This document shows positions 56,087 to 64,000 of a DNA stretch of 64,000 nucleotides, piece by piece. How positions within the stretch are numbered: the stretch's first letter is position 1; the number at the start of each line of letters is the position of its first letter. A program made the translations under genes and the position numbers. The stretch lies in assembly GCA_029204225.1 (NCBI GenBank), contig CM055113.1, positions 3,797,194-3,861,193 of the forward strand, given 5' to 3'. Source of the DNA: Diphasiastrum complanatum (taxonomy: Eukaryota > Streptophyta > Lycopodiopsida > Lycopodiales > Lycopodiaceae). The notes beneath the pieces were generated by a model. The model saw only the letters and a program-made list of their open reading frames with translations. It was not told where the DNA came from and searched no databases.

Positions 56087-59000
56087 AAGGATGTCAAAGG
56101 TAGTGGGAATTGGGATCAAAGACTCAAAGCCTACACTCACAAGAAATATGGAGACACTCGTGGTTTTGGATCCTACAAGTTTGAGAACCAATGGGAAAAA
56201 GCTTCATTGGTGCAAGCATCTAAGGAGGACAATATGTATGATGATTTGCTTGTCATGTTTCCACATGTTGATGAGGACAAGGAATTACAATATTCTGCCC
56301 TCTTATTAGAGGAGTTCTCAATATCAAAAAGACCCTTTAAGGAATGCCATGTAGGATATAGAAAAATATCAAAATAAAAAAAACAATATTGTTTATTTGC
56401 TTGCCCCCATCACTCCCAAGGCCTCCCCAACTCCCAATGATCTAACCACGGTGTCTATAGGCACAGTTAAGAACTATAAACAGTTTGCAGTATAACTTGA
56501 CTAAATTCAAAAATATTCCCTCCATTGGTTACGAAAAGGGCAATATTTTCACTGGATCTAGAATATGACTGCCATCCCCAAATTCGAATCAGGAAAAATA
56601 GCAAAATGTTTACATATGCATTCCTTCCACGAGAATGAAAATATGGGTGCCATCTCCAATTATGAATGCCATCATCACATTGGAATGGAAATATGAGCAC
56701 CAACTACCTATTGGAATGAAAAAATAAGCGGCATTTTCAAATTTGAATCAAGCATACAAGCATGGAGATTGGATTGATTGTACAGAGTATATAATACAAT
56801 CAAAGATGAGTATTTTGTTTTGCTTCATGGAATCTGGTCATAGTACTTTGATGCAACTGATTACTCTATTGTTTTTTCTGATGATGACATTGTATCATCT
56901 ACATGTGGATATCCCTATTGATTTGGCACCTTTGCAGAGAAGAGGAGGCGAAGGAATTCAAATATATGTTGAGGATCGTTCTCGTTACAGGGCAGAAGGA
57001 AAGAAAAACTTGGATTTGTGGATAGATGGAACATTATATCCACAAGATCCAAGCACTTTGACACATCCCACATTCTCCTCAATAACTCATTTAGTTACAT
57101 GGATATGCAATGGGCATAGTAGATTACTAGGATATTGTCAAAGATTGCAGAACCACGGAAAACAACTTTATATGAATAAAGTTCACTTTTTGGAAGGTGA
57201 GTTATTTCGGATATTCTCTTATTGTCAGAATAGAGATTATCATCTCCAAAAGACGTCAGAAAAAAATGAACAACTTAAAAAAAAAAATGAATCATTACAG
57301 AAGATAACAATCAATATCAAATCAGAACTAGAGCAAATGCAATCAATCTTACAATCTATTTGTATTGAAAACGTACAATTATTGAAAGATGTGGAATTGG
57401 CAAAGAAGAAAGCTGAAAGTAAGAAGCGAAAGTGACAAAGTTGCAAGGATATTCAAACTCTTTCAAAAGGAGGTTATCGAAATAGAAGGATCCGTGCATT
57501 CAAGTAAGCATATTCTGATTTTTGTAGCTTTTTCAATGACATTTGGATTTAAGTTCAGTTATGGTGATATTTTGTTAACTATCTATTTTTTTTGCAGATC
57601 TGCATTAGTAGCTCCTCGAAATATTAAAGACAATGCTTCACTAGGAATATCATTGGCCACAAAATTTACAGGCAAATACATTGACCGTATCATGATGAAC
57701 AATAGGAGTTCAAATGTAAAGTGTAAAATAACAGAGTCTTTGATGGTGGACATTCAAAAATTTTTAGATAAGACTATAGTTCAAGGTGCTTGTGATTTTG
57801 CAGGTATTAGCAGAGAAGCATATGCAACAATATTTAAACTAATTAGAGAAGCTCTTAAGCAAGTTCAAATTAGAAAAGTCCCAATCTGTAGGACATATCA
57901 CTTGAAGAAAGAGAGGGATACATTAAACATGGATATGCATAAGATCACTTGAACTCCATTTCATATTGAGGAGGTGTATGAAACTGATGGAAGATTGATA
58001 TTCTATTATTTCCATGTCATCACTCGCACAACTGGCGCACCTGCTGTCACGAAGAAAAGTTGACTACTAGGTTAGCTGAGAGACTCAAGTATTTTTGGTA
58101 GGATATCATCGACAGCATCTTGTTGGATGTCGGTCATCAAACAACTTATTTGTTGATCTAAATTACTTGCTGAGATACATCGTCACATTCTATAATATAA
58201 CCTTTGAAAAGGTGAATGGCAAAATAATCATAGTACTTAAGTTAGATAGTCAGAAATTGTGAAAGGGCAAAAGATGGAGAGGGTTAGTATAACTCTCATG
58301 AATGGTGCACCGTAACAAACAGAGGACCAAGAGAATTTCAGATTCAGTGTCCAATCAGAAAATGATATATGGTGGTTAGCAGGGTTTCAGGTAACTAGCC
58401 TCATTATTACATTACATTCATTGAATAGTATTAGTTCTTTGTTAACTAAGTCTGATTAATTCTTTGGACAGGTGCTGAAGGAGGATCATGATATATTATC
58501 ATGGATATTCTTAAGGACATCTTATCCTAGGATTATCAAGGATCATATGGATGGAGGACTTCTCAATGTTCTAGGAGTTGGAGACTTCAATGTTGAATGG
58601 CACTTAGCAAGTGATTTGAAAACATTGAAATGTATGTATAATGTCTCTCACGGTGCTACATTAGAACACCCTTGTTTGTACTGCATGGAAATGGCAAAAG
58701 ATGTTACTAGGAGAATAGGAATTACTAGAGAATATGCAGATCCAAACTAGAAGCCTGTGCTGCCTATCCCCTTGAAAAATGTCCATGTTTGCACTCTTCA
58801 TGCAGATGTTAGATTAATAGAAAAGATCATTTATTTTCATATAGTTTTTGCTTGGAATACTAAGCCAACATCATCAGCAAAGGAAACTCTCTCTCGATTA
58901 GAAGATTTTATCAAAAGCAGGACTTCATAAAAAACATGTCAAAATTCAAAAAGATGAAAAGCTTTCAGGAAAGAATGGGAACATGCCAACTAAGCCAAAC

Positions 59001-59650
59001 ATAGAAGGAGCAAAAGCACGTCGTTTCCTATCAAATCATACTGGTAAGGGTTCTAATATTCAACACTCAGTCTCGACAGATATTATTGCTGCTAGTCAAG
59101 ACTCCGAGAAAGACGACAAAACCAGAGTACTAGAAGTTGATGTATGGAAAAATCTTGATAGTATAATTGTTATTTTAAGAAAAGATAAATACTCTGATAT
59201 TGATAAGAAAGCTGTACAAAGGACTTGTGTCGAGTTGTTAATGCAATATCAAAAGCATGGGGAGAAGATCACATCACTCATTACATGGTTAGTATAAATT
59301 CTTCAAAATGCTTTCAATTTTCCATGTATATTTAGATCCAAACATGAGACTAACATTATGGTTTTGACATATGCAACACATACTAAGAGATCATACAACA
59401 TTTTTTGCAAACACATATGGAAGCTTGAGTGTATGGTCATCACAAGGGATGGAGAAGTCAAATTGGCAAGCACAAGTAGCATTTCATCGAAATACACAAC
59501 ATGAAGAAACCAATGAAAAATGAAACTACATTTGTCAATTGTTTCAATGGTTCTACCGCAAAGTTCAGATTCGACATATAACAAAGTCTACACAATACAA
59601 CACGTTTAGAAAAGCATGCAAGTTCATACAGGAAGAGAAAATTAGATGAT
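56087..59650 (+). pseudogene. Unknown element, gene A, copy 1 (multi-exon, degenerate)
   Basis: Coding-like blocks lie on one strand. Acidic part 56087-56377 (YGDTRGFGSYKFENQWEKAS, DDLLVMFPHVDEDKELQY). 56920-57430 holds NLDLWIDGTLYPQDPSTL and a coiled coil (EKNEQLKKKNESLQKITIN). 57600-57950 holds LATKFTGKYIDRIMMNNRSS and GACDFAGISREAYATIFKLI. 58472-58750 holds WHLASDLKTLKCMY then EHPCLYCMEMAK, a CxxC pair. 58750-59297 holds PIPLKNVHVCTLHADVRLIE. 59420-59580 holds SLSVWSSQGMEKSNWQ and LFQWFYRKV. Intron-like gaps (for example GTAAGC...TTTGCAG at 57504-57598) and frameshifts occur. The Asp-then-CxxC block resembles the middle of some eukaryotic DDE transposases; this is inference. Confidence 0.5.
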
Positions 59651-59859
59651 TGTTGAGTAGAAGATAACAAAGATATTCAATCATCATTGTCATCAAATCA
59701 TGACATGTTTAGAATCGCTTGCAAATTCATTGAACAAGAGAGGAGAAATACTCAATGTAAATGTGTGACATGTTCAGAAGTGCATGCAAATTCATGGAAC
59801 AAGACAGAGGAGAAATACTCAATGTAAAGGTAATGATTGTATTAGAACAAAATACAAAG

Positions 59860-59992
59860 TGTCCACTATTCATCATTAGCTTGTGTGTCAGATTCTATGG
59901 CAGTATTGTCATGAAGAAATTCTCTGCTAGAGTATGCATCTAATAGATGTGTATTATCCTTATTTCCACTAAGTTCAATATAAGTAGATTGC
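59860..59992 (-). pseudogene. Unknown element, gene B C-terminal end, copy 1
   Basis: On the minus strand TYIELSGNKDNTHLLDAYSS then REFLHDNTAIESDTQAN matches the end of gene B at 51833-51960 (SYIELSKRRSIEHLDPYERR, QFLHDHTAQLTFDTDED). The homology ends near 59992, where other sequence starts. It lies tail to tail with gene A, as in copy 2. Confidence 0.65.
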
Positions 59993-60069
59993 CAAGAGGG
60001 TGACACTGATGACCACGGACATGCTTTTTGTCATGAGGCTTCGAAACACCTATTACAACATTTTTAAGT

Positions 60070-60285
60070 ATGGCTTCACGCAGAGTCAAGTTCCTCTTGA
60101 AAGGGGGCCTGCCCCACCCCGAAAAAAGAGAAAGCAAGCACAGCCCAAGCGTTCGCAACCCAAGCCCAGGTCTCCCAGCTCTTCACCCTCGCCTCCTCCC
60201 ATTAGAAAAGATCTGGCTAGCACGTTTGCAATTCCATGGGTTTTTGTAAATACTAACATAGAGATTGTTGATGCAAAGGTAAGAA
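60070..60285 (+). CDS. Possible exon of an unknown basic, proline/serine-rich protein
   Basis: The frame 60000-60326 includes YGFTQSQVPLERGPAPPRKK, then RKQAQPKRSQPKPRSPSSSP and IRKDLASTFAIPWVF, ending in VDAK|GTAAGA, a consensus donor at about 60280. The stretch is clearly richer in GC than its surroundings. It contains a nuclear-localisation-like KKRK. It lies between the gene B remnant and repeat R copy C; no acceptor or second exon is identified, so it may be a captured exon. Confidence 0.3.
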
Positions 60286-60329
60286 AAAATCTTTTCACAT
60301 TTTTTATTTGCATGATGGCATGGTGAGAT

Positions 60330-60900
60330 ACAACTGGAAGGCATGGATATGCTCAGCAGTATGTATAGCAGTGCGTGACATACCTCACTCTATAAGGGTC
60401 ACTAAGGTCAGTATAGCATGGATTTGCTCTAACACCAATACACGTGTCCACACCAGGTCTTTTGGATAAGTAAAACTTTAACAGTTAAAACTTTTCATAT
60501 TCTTCTATGCTTTAAACGAACTTATATGGACCAATTACCCGTAAGCTAATCAGTATGGCACTCGACCTGATACGGTGATATAACGGCTTGGCCTATCGCT
60601 AAAACATCATTTGTTTGGGAAGACTGGACTATGTTTTAAAATGCTATTCAATGCTGTTAAGTAGTATAAATTCTTTTGGACATAAATAACAACTGTCGTT
60701 TAGTCATGACACCTATCTTTCTCACTAAACTAACTTGAGCGGTTTTGTTTTGTGGGATGGTGGCAGGTATCAGCTGGACGTCTTGAAAGTGGTTATGCTT
60801 TAGAGTGCTTTCTAGTACTGTATTTTGTTTTTCAGCTGTATTTTACCTTGTTGGATTATGAATAAAGGCTTTAAAAAGCTTCAGTCTTGCTTTATCAAGC
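60330..60900 (+). repeat. Dispersed repeat R, copy C
   Basis: A diverged copy of 3030-3545 and 24100-24860. The core GGCACTCGACCTGATACGGT with TTGGCCTATCGCTA at 60556-60602 is much better preserved than the flanks. The 3' part ends TATGAATAAAGGCTTTAAAAA. Confidence 0.75.
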
Positions 60901-61690
60901 GGAAGTAAGTGCAATCTTGTATCTCTCTCTCCATACTCAATTGCTAAGAAGATTTTTTGCAAAATGAAGTGAAGGAACGTCTTGCCAACTTTTGGGCTTC
61001 CTGATCAAACTTTGTGTCATGTGAAGACTTGGTTGTTCAACATTCTGTCATCACCTTTGGCTACTACTCATATTGTCCTCCCTTCATTAAAAAGAAGACC
61101 AAATGCAAGTCAAATTCGGAAAATAAAGCTATGAGTTTTGCCAGGCCTTCAAGTTCAAGAAGATATACCAAACTGCCAACACAATCTTTGTCAAACCAGA
61201 ACAATTCTTGAGGCCTAATATCAAAAGTCTGGTCACGAGCAAGCAACATACACAAGACGTAGACAAACCGTTCCTTTCATGGATTATGCAAAAGTCCACT
61301 AAATTTTGTTGCTTAACAGGTTACGGTTATGCAACTGTAGTCCCTCACCATGCTTGCCATAGTTCACAAGTGATGAGCTTAACTTCACAGCTTTTCAAAG
61401 ACAAATGATAGCCGTAAACTGTGCCTTTACAACCAGCAAGAACCCAATTACTAAAAGATCGTCAATGGCCAAATCGACACACGGCTTCAAAGCGAACAAT
61501 GCCTCACAACAATTTCCTCTCTCAACAGATTTTTCAAAAAGACCATGAAAATGTATCTCATACACTTAAGCTTTGTGAGTGCAAGATCCTCAGACCGAAG
61601 ATTTACAAGCCCACTGCAAAAAACCACACATAGGAGCATTCATGATAACCAACAGCACAAGTTTTAGCTGTAAAAAAAACACTTGCTAGC
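60901..61690. other. No gene recognised
   Basis: Several 60-70-codon plus frames overlap here without motifs. No LTR ends are visible. Confidence 0.35.
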
Positions 61691-61694
61691 TAAG

Positions 61695-61762
61695 TACTCA
61701 TCAGTACTCAGTACTCGCTCACCAAAAAAATACTCAGTACTCGCTCGCCAAAAAAATGAGTT
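61695..61762. repeat. Short tandem repeat CAGTACTCGCTCnCCAAAAAAA
   Basis: Two units about 31 bases apart plus a partial upstream CAGTACTCAGTACTCGCTC. Confidence 0.8.
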
Positions 61763-61944
61763 GGCTGGTAACAAGTCAATTTGTACGTGTTGCACTGAAA
61801 TGATAGATACCAATTATTCTTCTGACTAGGTTGGGGTGTCATCATGCAATTAGTTTAGCAACAAGTTTCAATAATATGAAACGTAAAAAAGAAGTAACTA
61901 TTATGTTCTTAAATAACGAATTGCATGGTAAAATCTTAGAACTT

Positions 61945-61949
<5 letters not shown>

Positions 61950-62037
<88 letters not shown>
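61950..62037. repeat. (CT)n microsatellite
   Basis: About 44 uninterrupted CT units. Confidence 0.95.
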
Positions 62038-62039
<2 letters not shown>

Positions 62040-62098
62040 GCCGATATGTTTGGTTGATTCTGACAAACCCCAACGATGGAGGTCTTTGTTTGAAATTC

Positions 62099-62255
62099 AC
62101 ATATGTATAAAAGATATATCATTTATTCAATGATATGTAAAACAATGCATCGTTGTCCAACATCATATATACATCATCATTTAAGTATACATATGCATGA
62201 GAGATATATGATTGATTCAATGATATGTAAACCAGTGCATCGATGTCCATGCATA
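62099..62255. repeat. Tandem duplication of about 90 bp
   Basis: AGATATATCATTTATTCAATGATATGTAAA(A)C(A)A-TGCATCGTTGTCCA is repeated as AGATATATGATTGATTCAATGATATGTAAACCAGTGCATCGATGTCCA. Confidence 0.75.
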
Positions 62256-62343
62256 CGTGCTCCTCCAGAGGCCCTTTCCATTTTCATGGTCTTCCACTTT
62301 GAAATGAGCAGGGCCTCTACTAGTATATTACTAACGTAGCTTA

Positions 62344-63528
62344 TGTGATACCACATATTTGTATATTTAGTTCAAAACAATATATACTTGGAAATGAGGA
62401 TATGCACTGGACAAATATATATTGAAGAGGCCTATATCATTTTTTGGATTTAATTGCTAAGGACCTGTCTTTTACTTAAGGACAAGACCTCTTGAAATGA
62501 AATGACGCCTATAATATGAAACGACTAGATTCGTATCGCTACAATGAACCATCCATTGTACAATTACATGTACTTGTAACTTATACGTTAACTAGAATTT
62601 GTAAATGGAGTGTCACACAAAGAATTTCAAGTGGTGTGTTTGTTTGTTCCGTAGACTATGAATGCAGACACACTTCATTCTCACATCACCGAGAGAGAAA
62701 GAGAGTTATTGTATGTTTGAGATTGAACAAGTGAATAGAGCATTAAGGTTATTTAGTTTAATCTTTATTCTTTGCATTGCTGTGTGTGAGTGACTTCGGG
62801 TCTACTAGCAATCTCGTGCACATTACTTAAATCATTCTCTGGTTAGACAGTACGATATTTCATTACAGTCATTTGTTGTGTTTCCGTGAAGTTGATCTAA
62901 AAAACTATCTTTAAACTAACTTACCCGTCTGTGCGAATACTTTGTGTTCAACATTCGAGTGAAGTATCCCTTGGTGCAATTTTTCACAGTCTCTGATAGA
63001 GAAGTATATATGCATGTGAATTGTTAGACCCTGTTTGAGAAATTGAGTTATTGATCTGTATTCATGTTGTAACAAAAATAATTGTTTCTAACATATTAAT
63101 GAACTATTTGAGTTCTTTTACCGTGACTGGACTTTAGTTGTTGAGGACTTTTGTCTAGAACACATGAGTTCATGAATAAGATTAGCTATTTGTTTGTTCG
63201 TACATGACTGCATCAAACATAACACAAATCTTTGTTGATAACTTAATCAGTCAGAGTGTAATTCATTCGAGCTACTCTGATAACATTTCAATTGCAGAAC
63301 GCTTTACATTCGGTTCGATAGAGGAAGATTGTTGTTGGGAATTCAGTTATCAACACACACCACCAATAAGTAATATTGGTTACTTATAAAATGTCTATTG
63401 ACAACCAGATTAACATCCATCTCCATTTCATTCGAAATAAGTTAGGACTGTAAGTGCTATCTCCTTGGGGAACAACATAAATACTACACATATCTAGCAA
63501 TTTGTTTTTGGTATATTATGACATGTCA
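62344..63528 (+). mobile_element. 5' LTR of second Ty3-type element (1185 bp)
   Basis: TGTGATACCACA start and GTCA end, by alignment with 21217-22396. Shared blocks include GAAACGACT.GATTCG, TTCTAACATATT and CCAATAAGTAATA.TGGTTACTTA. Confidence 0.8.
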
Positions 63529-63533
63529 AATTT

Positions 63534-63551
63534 TGGCACCGTTGCCGGGGA
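63534..63551 (+). other. Primer-binding site, tRNA-Asp type with one change
   Basis: TGGCACCGTTGCCGGGGA differs from the perfect complement by one base (G to A at position 5). Confidence 0.88.
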
Positions 63552-63603
63552 TAGCCAAATAAAGTTGATACAAATTGACAACTCCATCTCCATCCCCAAT
63601 GTA

Positions 63604-64000
63604 TGTCAGATAGAGCTACTTGACTAGAAATATCAAAAATTTTGAAAAGAATTTTTCAAAAAAATTTAGGAATCTTTGCAAAGAGGAGAATCACCTTTTC
63701 TAAATTTTAATCCTAAAAATCTACCAGAAAAGCCTCTTCCTAAAGCTTCTGTTGCAGCTGAACCAGGCTTTGAAGTCATAAATCCTAAACCTGAACCTAA
63801 TCTTGATCTTGAACTGAAACCAGAATGAATATGGAAGGCCCTGGAGGCCTTGATCCTCGTTTCACCTCAATCTCGAAGATCAAATATGATTATTTTAAAG
63901 GGAGTCTTCAGATGACACTAACAGTTATGTTTTGTAGTTTGAGTCAATTGCTAACTCGAATAATGAAGGTGCTGATGGAGATAAGTTGCGTATTTTCCCT
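63604..64000 (+). pseudogene. Ty3-type gag remnant, partial
   Basis: MSDRAT then a stop; later MEGPGGLDPRFTSISKIKYD, then a frameshift and FESIANSNNEGADGDKLRIF up to the window edge. It aligns with residues 1-100 of the gag at 22478. A Pro/Glu-rich insertion (NPKPEPNLDLELKPE) is present before the core. Stops at 63619 and about 63935 show that it is dead. Confidence 0.8.

Larger units (their letters stand above)
62344..64000 (+). mobile_element. Second Ty3-type element, open at window edge
   Basis: LTR 62344-63528, primer site 63534-63551 and gag remnant 63604-64000 are arranged as in the 21.2-kb element but strongly diverged. The rest lies beyond the window. It shows what the normal 5' half of this family looks like. 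Confidence 0.85.

Overview
The window is AT-rich nuclear plant DNA built almost entirely of transposable elements. The evidence is many Ty1/copia and Ty3 LTR elements, with tRNA-iMet-type primer sites (TGGTATCAGAGC) and tRNA-Asp-type primer sites (TGGCGCCGTTGCCGGGGA), a plant-type CACTA (En/Spm, TNP2-like) transposase remnant, and an LRR of the plant resistance-protein type. An endonuclease-bearing Helitron fragment hints at a non-flowering plant lineage, but species cannot be fixed from sequence alone. No tRNA, rRNA or CRISPR array was seen, and no host gene looks intact.

Layout. 1-6.9 kb: a dead copia pol present twice (1-1378 and 5392-6769, about 99% identical), separated by an antisense copia fragment, an orphan LRR fragment and part of an unknown gene. 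7.2-8.5 kb: a duplicated block with long (GT)n(GA)n tracts. 8.5-13.5 kb: CACTA-type ends, a dispersed repeat and an antisense TNP2-like transposase pseudogene. 14.2-21.1 kb: LTR fragments, a truncated copia gag/protease and an internally deleted antisense copia. 21.2-23.4 kb: a Ty3 insertion with inverted LTR-start ends and a 5-bp target duplication. 23.6-30.2 kb: repeat relics. 31-40.3 kb: Ty3 gag on the plus strand and an acidic antisense frame, split by a structurally complete copia (32739-39250) whose 3' pol is replaced by an unrelated open frame. 41.4-42.5 kb: C-terminal part of a Helentron-type helicase-endonuclease. 42.5-51.6 kb: two older copia remnants, one of whose LTRs received a fresh, apparently intact copia (45232-51092, LTRs identical on reading, target duplication GAGAG). 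51.6-60 kb: two copies of the end of an unrecognised two-gene convergent element, with a frameshifted LRR pseudogene between them. 62.3-64 kb: a second Ty3 member of the 21-kb family, running off the edge.

How the parts relate. The only plausibly active unit is the 45.2-51.1 kb copia, which encodes gag, protease, integrase, reverse transcriptase and RNase H in one frame. Several relics are linked: the insertion target of the young copia has an empty homologue at 17.7 kb; the LRR pseudogene at 55.3 kb has a fragment at 2.3 kb; a repeat with a conserved 60-bp core occurs at 3, 24 and 60 kb. The best candidates for undescribed biology are the inverted-end Ty3 insertion, the recoded copia, the Helentron in a plant context and the convergent two-gene element.
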